Position numbers and translations under genes: made by a program. The notes beneath the pieces were generated by a model. The model ran no database searches. It saw only the letters and a list, made by a program, of their open reading frames with translations, and was not told the DNA's origin. From contig NZ_JBHSHY010000002.1 of NCBI RefSeq assembly GCF_042653205.1, forward strand, positions 186,001 to 250,000: 64,000 bases of DNA. The letters run 5' to 3'. The stretch is from Paenibacillus_Z sp042653205. GTDB lineage: Bacteria > Bacillota > Bacilli > Paenibacillales > Paenibacillaceae. Shown one piece after another: positions 15,254 to 23,320 of this stretch (position 1 is its first letter; each line of letters starts with the position of its first letter).

Positions 15254-16513
15254 TTATTTCCGCTTGCGCCGGGTGGACGCGCGCGCTTGGCTGCGATGGG
15301 CCGACTCGGCCTCGCGCTCGATTCCCGCGGCGTCAAATAGCTGGGCCACGCCGTAGCCCTGCGCCTTCGAGCTGGTGCCGGACAGCTTCTTCGCCGTCGC
15401 GCGCAGCCGCTTCTTGACGCCATACGGCGTAAGGCTCGGATTGAGCGCCTTCAGCAGGGCCGCCCCGCCGGCGATGTGGGGGCACGACATGCTGGTGCCG
15501 GACATGACGGCGTAGCCGCCGCCCGGCTTCGCCGACTTGATGTAGCTGCCGGGAGCGGCCACGTCGATGCCGGACCCGCGGCTGCTGTAGTCGGCGATCT
15601 TGCCGTTCTTCGTGGTCGCCGCGACGGCGATCGCGTCGGAATACCGCGCGGGCTGGTCGATGCCGTTGCTGTTCGACGGGCCGCTGTTGCCAGCCGAAGC
15701 GACGACGATGATGCCGTTCTTCCGGGCGCGCTCCACCGCTTCCTGCAGGGCCGAGCTCGTTTCTCCTTCGAGTCCGAGGCTCATGTTAATGATGGGGATT
15801 TTTTTCTTGATGCACCATTCGATCCCCTTGATCAGGTCCGAAATGTAGCCGGCGCCGTTCGCGTCGAGCGCTTTGATCGCATACAGCTTGGCGCCGGGCG
15901 CGACGCCGGTCAGGCCGTTCTTCCCGAGGCCGGCCGCGATGCCGGCGACGTGCGTGCCGTGCCCGTTATCGTCCGCGTACGAGCTGCCGCCCATCGTATT
16001 GACGCCGCCGGTGACGTTCAGGTCGGCGTTTTTGCCGATGCCGGTGTCGATGATGCCGATGCCGACGCCGCCGCCGCGCGTCGACGGCCAGACCGAATGC
16101 GCCTGCACCTGCTTGACGTTCCAGGGCACCGAGCTGCCGGAATCGTCTGAGCGTACGCCGGCTTTGGCGGATTTCGCGCGGAGCTTGCGCTTCACGAACG
16201 GGGACGCCGGGCGCCGGCTCTTTACCCGGACGGGGCCGAGGCCGTGTGCGCGGACCTTGGAATCCGGTTCGATAAATTTGATATCGGGATGGGTTGCGAG
16301 CGAATGGAGCTTGTCGGTACGGCGATTGTCGAGATAGCAGACGATCAACCGGCCGCGCCGGATGCTTTTGATCGGTTTAATGCCGTAATTCGCCAGTTGG
16401 TTCATGCATCTCACGTATTGGCCGCGCCGCTTGAAGCCGATCAGCTTTCGCGTCGTATGGGCGGACGAACGGGCCGACGAACAGCTGAGCAGCAGCTTCT
16501 CCACCTTAGGCAA
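15254..16513 (-). CDS. Subtilisin-like serine protease (S8 family)
   Basis: A 419-aa peptidase with a complete triad: Asp in GIGIIDTGIG, His in NGHGTHVAG and Ser in SGTSMSCPH. The oxyanion Asn lies in VVASAGNSGP. An N-terminal segment of about 130 residues resembles an inhibitor I9 propeptide (YVRCMNQLANYGIKPIK) and a basic linker. There is no convincing signal peptide, so the enzyme may stay in the cell or act in the spore or mother cell. The C-terminus is Arg/Ser/Lys-rich. The start is TTG at 16513 with AAGGAGG 7 nt upstream. The mother-cell sigma site noted upstream is only half matched. Confidence 0.88.
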   Translation of the reverse strand: MPKVEKLLLSCSSARSSAHTTRKLIGFKRRGQYVRCMNQLANYGIKPIKSIRRGRLIVCYLDNRRTDKLHSLATHPDIKFIEPDSKVRAHGLGPVRVKSRRPASPFVKRKLRAKSAKAGVRSDDSGSSVPWNVKQVQAHSVWPSTRGGGVGIGIIDTGIGKNADLNVTGGVNTMGGSSYADDNGHGTHVAGIAAGLGKNGLTGVAPGAKLYAIKALDANGAGYISDLIKGIEWCIKKKIPIINMSLGLEGETSSALQEAVERARKNGIIVVASAGNSGPSNSNGIDQPARYSDAIAVAATTKNGKIADYSSRGSGIDVAAPGSYIKSAKPGGGYAVMSGTSMSCPHIAGGAALLKALNPSLTPYGVKKRLRATAKKLSGTSSKAQGYGVAQLFDAAGIEREAESAHRSQARASTRRKRK

Positions 16514-16572
16514 GGCAGTACCTCCTTTTAGCGATGGATGTCATGGGCGTTGCGTGGCGAAGCCATTACTGC

Positions 16573-16580
16573 AGTGTATG
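16573..16580 (-). promoter_or_regulatory. Possible SigE -10 element upstream of the S8 protease
   Basis: CATACACT on the minus strand is a perfect SigE -10, about 60 nt before the TTG start. No matching -35 (TCATATT-like) is seen 13-15 nt upstream, so this may be chance. Confidence 0.3.
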
Positions 16581-16599
16581 GAGGCGTCCGCGCGAGAGC

Positions 16600-16628
16600 T
16601 TGGGCATTCGCCCCCCGGGGTACATAAT
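16600..16628 (+). promoter_or_regulatory. Candidate SigA promoter of ald
   Basis: TTGGGC (16600-16605) and CATAAT (16623-16628) with a 17-nt spacer, about 94 nt before the ald start. Both hexamers are imperfect. Confidence 0.4.
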
Positions 16629-16721
16629 TTATGACAGCCGAGGAAATCGTATCAGCGAGGACTGTCAAGCCGTCCTCTGCCTGTATATGATGAAGCAAGG
16701 AAACAGGAGAGGGAGATGCGT

Positions 16722-17864
16722 ATGATCATCGGCGTGCCGAAAGAAATCAAAGCAAGCGAATACCGCGTCGCGCTTACGCCGGCCGGAGCGGCGATGCTGA
16801 AGGCGGCCGGCCACGAAGTGCTCGTCCAAAGCGGGGCCGGCGCGGGCAGCAGCTTTCCGGACGAGGCGTACGAGGCCGAAGGAGCGGCGATCGTCGCCGA
16901 GGCGAAGGAGGTCTGGGCGCGCGCGGAGATGATCATGAAGGTCAAGGAGCCGCTGCCGGAGGAGTTCGGCTGCTTCCGGGAAGGGCTGCTGCTCTTCACG
17001 TACCTGCATCTGGCCGCCGCGCCGGAATTGACGAAGGCGCTCGTCGACAAGCAAGTGTCGGGCGTCGCGTACGAGACGATCCAGCTGGCGAACGGCAGTC
17101 TGCCGCTCCTGACGCCGATGAGCGAGGTGGCCGGGCGGATGGCAGTGCAGGTGGGATCGCAGTTTCTAGAGGCGTTCTACGGCGGCCGCGGCATTTTGCT
17201 CGGGGGCGTACCCGGCGTTCCGCCCGCGGAGGTCATCATACTCGGCGGCGGCATCGTCGGCACGAACGCCGCGCGGATCGCGCTCGGGATGGGCGCGAGC
17301 GTCGTCATCCTCGAGCGGAGCGCCGAGCGGATGCGCTACATCGACGATGTGTTCGGCGGGCGCATCCGGACGCTCACGTCCAACGCGTACAATATCGCGA
17401 GCGCGGTGAAGAAAGCAGACCTGCTGATCGGAGCGGTGCTCATTCCGGGCGCCCGCGCGCCGCATCTCGTCACCGAGGACATGGTCAAGAGCATGAAGAA
17501 GGGCGCGGTCATCGTCGACGTGGCCGTGGACCAAGGCGGCACGATCGCGACGATTGACCGGGTGACGACGCACAAGGACCCCGTCTACGAGAAGCACGGC
17601 GTGCTCCATTACGCCGTCGCGAACATGCCCGGCGCCGTGCCGCGGACGTCGACGCTCGCGCTTACGAACGCAACGATGCCCTACGCGCTGGAGCTGGCCG
17701 GCAAAGGACTCGAGGAAGCGGTCCGGCATAACGAGCCGCTGCGCAAAGGCGTCAATACGTACAAAGGCCGCGTGACGCATCCCCAGGTGGCCGAAGCCGT
17801 CGGCATGCCCTACGTCGGCATGGAGCAGCTGCTCGAGAGCATCCGTTTCGAGAAGCTGAGCTAA
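16722..17864 (+). CDS. ald: Alanine dehydrogenase
   Basis: A 380-aa NAD-dependent enzyme interconverting alanine with pyruvate and ammonia, used to catabolise alanine and in spore metabolism. The N-terminus MIIGVPKEIKASEYRVALTP is near identical to B. subtilis Ald. The active-site Lys lies in MKVKEPL, the His in LHLAA, the NAD motif is GGGIVGTNAA, and VDVAVDQGG is conserved. I chose the ATG at 16722 because GGAGAGGGAG (16706-16715) would abut an ATG at 16716. Ald is not in this neighbourhood in B. subtilis. Confidence 0.95.
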   Translation: MIIGVPKEIKASEYRVALTPAGAAMLKAAGHEVLVQSGAGAGSSFPDEAYEAEGAAIVAEAKEVWARAEMIMKVKEPLPEEFGCFREGLLLFTYLHLAAAPELTKALVDKQVSGVAYETIQLANGSLPLLTPMSEVAGRMAVQVGSQFLEAFYGGRGILLGGVPGVPPAEVIILGGGIVGTNAARIALGMGASVVILERSAERMRYIDDVFGGRIRTLTSNAYNIASAVKKADLLIGAVLIPGARAPHLVTEDMVKSMKKGAVIVDVAVDQGGTIATIDRVTTHKDPVYEKHGVLHYAVANMPGAVPRTSTLALTNATMPYALELAGKGLEEAVRHNEPLRKGVNTYKGRVTHPQVAEAVGMPYVGMEQLLESIRFEKLS

Positions 17865-18063
17865 CGCCGCGGCAGCGGCTCCTCCCGTTCCGCCCGCTAT
17901 GCTGGGCAGCCGCCGCGCTGCATTAGTTTGGCGCCATCCGCCAATTGTCCGGCCCGCCCAGGCATGAACGGCGCGCCCGTCTCATATGGTGATGTAAAGG
18001 ACAACCATGGCCCGGAAGGGCCGCGGCTCATGTCCGTTTTCGCATGGGAAGGGGACGCGATCG

Positions 18064-18300
18064 ATGGTTGTGTCGGTGCGCAGATGGCTGCGGCGGCTGC
18101 TGTTCATGCTGCTGCTCGGCGTGCTCACGGTGACGATGTACGGCGGCTGCAGGATGATCGCGGTCTGGATCGCGCCGGACGATCCGTACCGCGTGCCGCA
18201 GGGGCATGCGCTCAAGGTATTCAAGGCGGCGGATCAGCAGGAAGGGGAGAACGGCAGCATCGCGGAAAGGCTGCGGTTGTTTTATTGGTACGGCGAGTAG
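18064..18300 (+). CDS. DUF4227 family protein (YqzK type)
   Basis: A 78-aa protein with a basic N-terminus, one membrane helix (about residues 10-32) and a C-terminal SIAERLRLFYWYGE, where FYW-GE is the hallmark of DUF4227. In B. subtilis yqzK lies between fur and xerD, as here apart from the inserted protease and ald. Function is unknown. The open frame extends upstream to 18007, but GGGAAGGGGA just before 18064 supports the later ATG. Confidence 0.8.
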   Translation: MVVSVRRWLRRLLFMLLLGVLTVTMYGGCRMIAVWIAPDDPYRVPQGHALKVFKAADQQEGENGSIAERLRLFYWYGE

Positions 18301-18421
18301 GCCGGCCCGCCTTTCGTTTCGACAGATTCGGCGTTCGTTTGCAGGAAACGGCCGGCCTGCCGTGGAAAGTTACGAGGCAGGTGGACCGGGGACGGCCGAA
18401 CGTCCCGGAAAGGAACGCGGC

Positions 18422-19321
18422 ATGAACGAAGACGTGAAAACTTTTATCGATGCGCTGCGGCAGGGCGAACGCCCGCGGTCGCCGCAAACGCTTCAATCGT
18501 ATGAACGGGATTTGCTTCAACTGACGGCGTATTTGCGGGGCGAAGGCGTCGAGCGGGCGGAGGACGTGCAGAAGCATCAGTTGTCGCTTTATTTTCACCG
18601 GCTGCGCCAGCAGGGCCGGGCCGCAGCGACCGTCGCGCGGCAGATGGTCGCCGTCCGGTCGTTTTTCCACGAGCTGGTCGCGCGCGGGCGCATGCCGTCG
18701 AACCCGGCGCTCGGACTGGAGGCGCCGAAGCCGGAGAAGCGCAGGGCGGAGCCGCTCGAGCAAGATGAGGTCGAGCGGCTGCTCGCCGCGCCGGACGCGG
18801 CCTCCGACGCGGGCGCGCGCGACGCGGCGATGATGGAGCTGCTGTACGCGACGGGCATGCGCGTGTCGGAGCTGGCCGCGCTCGACCTCGAGCATGTCCG
18901 GCTCGAGCTGGGCTTCATCCGCTGCGTCGACGCGCGGGGCCGCGAGCGGATCATTCCGGTCGGCGGCGCGGCGGCAGACGCCCTGACCGCCTACTTGGAG
19001 CGGGTGCGGCCGAAGCTCGCGAAGGCGGGCGGACAAGCCCTGTTCCTGAACTTGCAGGGCGGCCGGATGACGCGGCAGGGCTTCTGGAAAATCCTGAAGC
19101 AGGCCGCGCGGGACGCCGGCATCGAGCGGGAGCTGACGCCGCATTCGCTGCGGCAGGCGTTCGCGGCCCATCTGCTGCGCAACGGAGCGGATCTCCGGTC
19201 CGTCCAGGAAATGATGGGCCACGCCGGCTTGCAGGCGACGCTGCAATACGCTCAGCCCGCGAAGACGCGGATCAATGATGTGTACCGCCAGGCCCATCCG
19301 CGGGCGGGGCGGCCTACATAA
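18422..19321 (+). CDS. xerD: Tyrosine recombinase XerD
   Basis: A 299-aa site-specific recombinase that, with a partner, resolves chromosome dimers at dif. It has an N-terminal SAM-like core-binding domain (residues 1-95) and a catalytic domain with Arg147 (ATGMRVSE), His241 and Arg244 (HSLRQAF), His267 (MMGHAGL) and the nucleophile Tyr276 (LQYAQP). The C-terminal KTRINDVYRQAHPRA is typical of XerD. The beta-hairpin that normally reads GKGNKER reads DARGRER, so the catalytic Lys position is Arg174. Several other conserved positions differ. Context (yqzK before, deoB after) is that of xerD. AAAGGAAC precedes the ATG. Confidence 0.9.
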   Translation: MNEDVKTFIDALRQGERPRSPQTLQSYERDLLQLTAYLRGEGVERAEDVQKHQLSLYFHRLRQQGRAAATVARQMVAVRSFFHELVARGRMPSNPALGLEAPKPEKRRAEPLEQDEVERLLAAPDAASDAGARDAAMMELLYATGMRVSELAALDLEHVRLELGFIRCVDARGRERIIPVGGAAADALTAYLERVRPKLAKAGGQALFLNLQGGRMTRQGFWKILKQAARDAGIERELTPHSLRQAFAAHLLRNGADLRSVQEMMGHAGLQATLQYAQPAKTRINDVYRQAHPRAGRPT

Positions 19322-19404
19322 GCCGGCCAGATTAGCATGAAGCATGAAGCCTGTTTAGCCATCATCATTATAACGAGAAGAGAATCGAGAACGGAGTGAA
19401 CGTG

Positions 19405-20580
19405 ATGCGTTTTGACCGAATTGCAGTCATCGTGCTCGACAGCGTGGGCATCGGCGAGCTGCCCGACGCCCCGGCGTTCGGCGATGCCGGCGCCCATACG
19501 CTGGGCCATATTTTGCGCGAGGTGCCGGACATGAAGCTGCCGCAGCTGCGGCGCTGGGGACTGGACCGCATCGAAGCCTTGGGCGACTGGTCGCCGGAGG
19601 AAGGCCCGGACGCGTATTACGGCAAGATGGCCGAGGTGTCCTCGGGCAAGGATACGATGACCGGCCACTGGGAAATCGCCGGCCTGAAGATTACGGTGCC
19701 GTTCCAGACGTTCGCGGACGGCTTCCCGGCGGAGCTGATCGACGCGTTCGCGGAACGGACCGGCCGCGACGTGCTGGGCAATAAGTCCGCGAGCGGAACG
19801 GAAATTCTCGACGAGCTGGGCGAAGAGCAGCTCAAGACGGGCAAATGGATCGTCTACACGTCCGCGGACAGCGTCTTCCAAATCGCCGCGCACGAAGGCG
19901 TGATCCCGCTCGAGGAGCTGTACCGCGCCTGCGAAATCGCGCGCGAGCTGACGATGGACGAGCGCTTCGCGGTCGGCCGGGTCATCGCGCGGCCGTACGT
20001 CGGCGAGCCGGGCGCGTTCAAGCGGACGCCGAACAGGCACGATTACGCGGTGAAGCCGCCGGAGCCGACCGTGCTGAACGCGCTGAAGGACGGCGGCTAT
20101 GACGTGATCGCCGTCGGCAAGATCAACGACATCTTCTGCGGCGAAGGCGTCACGGAGTCGCTGCCGACGAAGAGCAACGCGGACGGCATCGCGAAGACGC
20201 TCGGCGCGCTCGGCAAGCCGTTCCGCGGCCTGCTGTTCACGAACCTCGTCGACTTCGACTCGCTGTTCGGCCATCGGCGCGATCCGCAGGGCTACGCCGG
20301 CGCGCTCGAGGAGTTCGACCTCGCGGTGCCGGAGCTGGAGAAGCTGCTCGGGGAGCGGGATCTGCTGATCGTCACGGCCGATCACGGCAACGACCCTACC
20401 TACCGCGGCACCGACCATACCCGCGAATACGTGCCGCTGCTCGTCTACGGCCCGGCGCTGAAGCGCCCCGGCTCGCTCGGCGTGCGCGCCACCTATGCCG
20501 ACGTGGCGGCCACGATCGCCGACAACTTCGGCGTGAAGCGGCCGCCGAACGGCGCGTCGTTCCTCGGCGAGCTGCAGTAA
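19405..20580 (+). CDS. deoB: Phosphopentomutase
   Basis: A 391-aa metalloenzyme converting (deoxy)ribose 1-phosphate to 5-phosphate in nucleoside salvage. It belongs to the alkaline-phosphatase superfamily: N-terminal metal site VIVLDSVGIGE, catalytic Thr in SSGKDTMTGHWE, and C-terminal metal site TADHGNDPTYRGTDHTRE. Length fits the family. ACGGAG lies 8 nt before the ATG at 19405; an in-frame GTG at 19396 overlaps it. The product of PupG and Pdp downstream is its substrate. Confidence 0.96.
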   Translation: MRFDRIAVIVLDSVGIGELPDAPAFGDAGAHTLGHILREVPDMKLPQLRRWGLDRIEALGDWSPEEGPDAYYGKMAEVSSGKDTMTGHWEIAGLKITVPFQTFADGFPAELIDAFAERTGRDVLGNKSASGTEILDELGEEQLKTGKWIVYTSADSVFQIAAHEGVIPLEELYRACEIARELTMDERFAVGRVIARPYVGEPGAFKRTPNRHDYAVKPPEPTVLNALKDGGYDVIAVGKINDIFCGEGVTESLPTKSNADGIAKTLGALGKPFRGLLFTNLVDFDSLFGHRRDPQGYAGALEEFDLAVPELEKLLGERDLLIVTADHGNDPTYRGTDHTREYVPLLVYGPALKRPGSLGVRATYADVAATIADNFGVKRPPNGASFLGELQ

Positions 20581-20660
20581 CGGCCGCCACCCGGCGCACG
20601 GCGGCATACGCGCCAGGCGCCGGGCGCGCAGGCATGACCATACAAGGAGGAAACAGGGAG

Positions 20661-21479
20661 ATGTTGAACGCAGCGCAAGTCCGCGAAGCGGCGGAGTATA
20701 TTTTGGGGAACATTTCGCTTAAGCCGGAGGTCGGCCTGATCATGGGCTCGGGCCTGGGCATTCTGGGCGACTATATCGAGCAGGCGGTCGTCATCCCGTA
20801 CGAGGACATTCCGCACTTCCCGGTCTCGACGGTGGAAGGCCATGCCGGGGAGCTCATGATCGGCACGCTGGCCGGGCGTCCCGTCGTGCTGATGCGCGGC
20901 CGGTTCCATATGTACGAGGGCTATGGGCCCGAATTGACGGCCTTCCCGGTCCGCGTTATGAAGGCAATCGGCGCGTCCAAGCTGATCGTCACGAACGCCG
21001 CCGGCGGGGTGAACACGAGCTACAACCCGGGCGATCTCATGCTGATCAGCGACCATATCAATTTCCAGGGGCGCAATCCGCTCGTCGGCCTGAATGACAG
21101 CGAGCTCGGCGTCCGGTTCCCGGACATGTCGCAGCCGTACAGCAAGCGCCTGCGCGAGCTCGCGGCGAACGTCGCCCTGGAGCAGGGCTTCTCGCTGCAG
21201 GAGGGCGTCTATCTGGCCGTGCTGGGTCCGTCCTACGAAACGCCGGCGGAAATCCGCATGATGCGCGTTCTCGGGGCGGATGCCGTCGGCATGTCGACGG
21301 TCGCGGAAGTCATCGCGGCGAATCATTCCGGCATGGAAGTGCTCGGAATTTCGTGCATCAGCAACATGGCTTCGGGTATTTTGGATCAGCCGCTGTCCCA
21401 CGCAGAGGTCATGGAAACGACGGAACGCGTGAAAACCCGGTTCCTTGGTCTCGTGACGGGGCTGATTCCTTCGGTGTAG
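20661..21479 (+). CDS. pupG: Purine nucleoside phosphorylase
   Basis: A 272-aa trimeric-type PNP (PNP class II) that splits guanosine, inosine and their deoxy forms with phosphate. Seen: IMGSGLG for phosphate binding, PHFPVSTVEGHAG, RGRFHMYEGY, the base-site VTNAAGGVN, and GPSYETPAEIRM. AAGGAGG lies 10 nt before the ATG. It is co-oriented with deoB 80 nt upstream. Confidence 0.96.
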   Translation: MLNAAQVREAAEYILGNISLKPEVGLIMGSGLGILGDYIEQAVVIPYEDIPHFPVSTVEGHAGELMIGTLAGRPVVLMRGRFHMYEGYGPELTAFPVRVMKAIGASKLIVTNAAGGVNTSYNPGDLMLISDHINFQGRNPLVGLNDSELGVRFPDMSQPYSKRLRELAANVALEQGFSLQEGVYLAVLGPSYETPAEIRMMRVLGADAVGMSTVAEVIAANHSGMEVLGISCISNMASGILDQPLSHAEVMETTERVKTRFLGLVTGLIPSV

Positions 21480-21598
21480 TTTGTAACATAAATGTAACAA
21501 TCGGTCTCGACTCATTGTGACATTCTTTATCGGATGGTCGTCGTATAATGTCCGTGATCATTAATCCACCATCTTTCATAAAGCGGGGAATTTTTTTC

Positions 21599-21775
21599 AT
21601 GGACAAGCAAAGCTATCATGTACTCGAGCGTCTGCGCGGCCAGCTGGTCAGCGCCGCCATGGGGAAGGGAACGTTCCTGAACCGCGACGTCCTGCTGCTC
21701 AGCCAGACGCTCGACCAGCTCATCGTCAAAGTACAGCGCGAGAAAAACCGGACGCCGGAGTCGGTGCAAGGCTGA
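21599..21775 (+). CDS. Spo0E-like aspartyl-phosphate phosphatase
   Basis: A 58-aa helical-hairpin protein whose second helix carries LLLSQTLDQLIVKVQ, matching the Spo0E motif S-x-x-LD-x-LI. Members remove phosphate from Spo0A~P and so delay sporulation. The motif's Asp, needed for activity in the family, is present; the usual terminal Tyr of LIxxY is Val here. GGGGAA lies 9 nt before the ATG at 21599. It sits alone between pupG and pdp. Target specificity cannot be read from sequence. Confidence 0.75.
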   Translation: MDKQSYHVLERLRGQLVSAAMGKGTFLNRDVLLLSQTLDQLIVKVQREKNRTPESVQG

Positions 21776-21823
21776 AAGGCCCGTCACGCGCAACCGGGAA
21801 GCACGCATAGGAGGTCAACAAGC

Positions 21824-23152
21824 TTGCGAGCGGTCGACATCATTCACAAGAAGCGCAACGGCGGCGCGTTAACGAACGAGGAATTGACGTTTCTTATACA
21901 AGGCTACAGCCGCGGAGAAATTCCGGACTATCAAATGTCCGCTTGGGCGATGGCCGTCTACTTTCAAGGCATGAATCCGGAGGAGACCGCGGCCCTGACC
22001 CTGGCGATGGCCGAATCCGGCGACCGGGTCGATCTGTCGCCCATCCGCGGCATTAAAGTGGACAAGCACAGCACCGGCGGCGTCGGCGACAAAACGAGCC
22101 TGATCATCGGTCCGCTCGTCGCATCCTGCGGCGTGCCCGTCGCCAAAATGTCCGGCCGTGGCCTCGGCCATACCGGCGGCACCATCGACAAGATGGAATC
22201 GATGCCAGGCTTTCGCACGGAGCTGGCGCGAGAGGACTTTATCGCGCAGGTTAACGGCATCGGCGTCGCCATCATCGGCCAGAGCGGCGATCTCGCTCCG
22301 GCCGACAAGAAGCTGTACGCGCTGCGGGACGTCACCGCGACGGTGGAATCGATCCCGCTCATCGCCAGCTCCGTCATGAGCAAGAAGATCGCGGCCGGCG
22401 CCGACGCCATCGTGCTGGACGTCAAGACCGGCAGCGGCGCGTTCATGAAGACGCTGGACGACTCCGAGCGCCTCGCGAAGGCGATGGTCGAGATCGGCAC
22501 GCAGGTCGGGCGCCGGACGGCCGCGCTGATCAGCGACATGGACCAGCCGCTCGGCTTCGCCATCGGCAACGCGCTGGAGGTCCGGGAGGCGATCCTGACG
22601 CTTCACGGCCGCGGTCCGGACGACCTGACCGAGCTGTGCATCGCGCTCGCGTCGCATATGGTTGTGCTCGGCGGCCAAGCCGCCGGCCTCAAGGAGGCGG
22701 AGGCGACGCTCCGCGAGAAGCTGCGCTCGGGCGAAGCGCTCGCGAAGTTCAAGCAGTTCGTGGAGGCGCAGGGCGGCGACCCGGCCGTCGGCGACGATCC
22801 CGCGCTGCTTCCGCAGGCGCCCGTGCTCGTCGAAGTGCCGGCGCCGAAGAGCGGCAGCGTGCACGCCATCCAGGCGGAGGAGCTCGGCCTCGCGGCTATG
22901 CTGCTCGGCGCCGGACGGGCGACGAAGGAATCCCTCATCGACCACGCGGTCGGCATTACACTGCAGCGCAAGGTCGGTACGGAAGTCCGCGAAGGCGAGA
23001 CGATCGCGCTCCTGCACGTGCGCGAGGACGGCGACGCGGCGCAGGCGGTGCTGCGCCGTGTCCAGGACGCGTACGCGATCGGCGAAGAGCCGGCGCGGCC
23101 GTCCCCGCTGCTGCTCTCGATTGTCACGGAGCAGGGCGTGACGCGACTCTAA
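21824..23152 (+). CDS. pdp: Pyrimidine-nucleoside phosphorylase
   Basis: A 442-aa enzyme splitting uridine, thymidine and deoxyuridine with phosphate. Signature features are VDKHSTGGVGDKTSL for phosphate, KMSGRGLGHTGGTIDKME (the thymidine/pyrimidine phosphorylase signature), SSVMSKKIAAG and DVKTGSGAFM. The C-terminal domain includes VGITLQRKVGTEV. The start is TTG at 21824 with AGGAGG 9 nt upstream. It completes the deoB-pupG-pdp salvage cluster, and a strong terminator follows. Confidence 0.96.
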   Translation: MRAVDIIHKKRNGGALTNEELTFLIQGYSRGEIPDYQMSAWAMAVYFQGMNPEETAALTLAMAESGDRVDLSPIRGIKVDKHSTGGVGDKTSLIIGPLVASCGVPVAKMSGRGLGHTGGTIDKMESMPGFRTELAREDFIAQVNGIGVAIIGQSGDLAPADKKLYALRDVTATVESIPLIASSVMSKKIAAGADAIVLDVKTGSGAFMKTLDDSERLAKAMVEIGTQVGRRTAALISDMDQPLGFAIGNALEVREAILTLHGRGPDDLTELCIALASHMVVLGGQAAGLKEAEATLREKLRSGEALAKFKQFVEAQGGDPAVGDDPALLPQAPVLVEVPAPKSGSVHAIQAEELGLAAMLLGAGRATKESLIDHAVGITLQRKVGTEVREGETIALLHVREDGDAAQAVLRRVQDAYAIGEEPARPSPLLLSIVTEQGVTRL

Positions 23153-23173
23153 CGCGTTCATCGGTTCTAGGGG

Positions 23174-23212
23174 AAAGGCATCCGATTTCGGTCGGATGCC
23201 TTTCTTTTTTTG
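23174..23212 (+). terminator. Intrinsic terminator of pdp
   Basis: A perfect 12-bp stem, AAAGGCATCCGA (23174-23185) with its complement at 23192-23203, a 6-nt loop, and a run of T. Confidence 0.92.
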
Positions 23213-23223
23213 CCAGGGCGACT

Positions 23224-23254
23224 GGAATATTTTACCCCCGATCGGTGCACACTA
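23224..23254 (+). promoter_or_regulatory. Forespore (SigF/SigG-type) promoter of dacF
   Basis: GGAATA (23224-23229), an 18-nt spacer and CACACTA (23248-23254). The -10 matches CATWMTA at six of seven positions; the -35 keeps GAATA. B. subtilis dacF is transcribed in the forespore. Confidence 0.55.
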
Positions 23255-23320
23255 GGAATGAGATTTTAGCCGTTTTGCGGTCTAGCTTTGCCGCGGGCAC
23301 CACTCAGGAGGAGAACTTCG

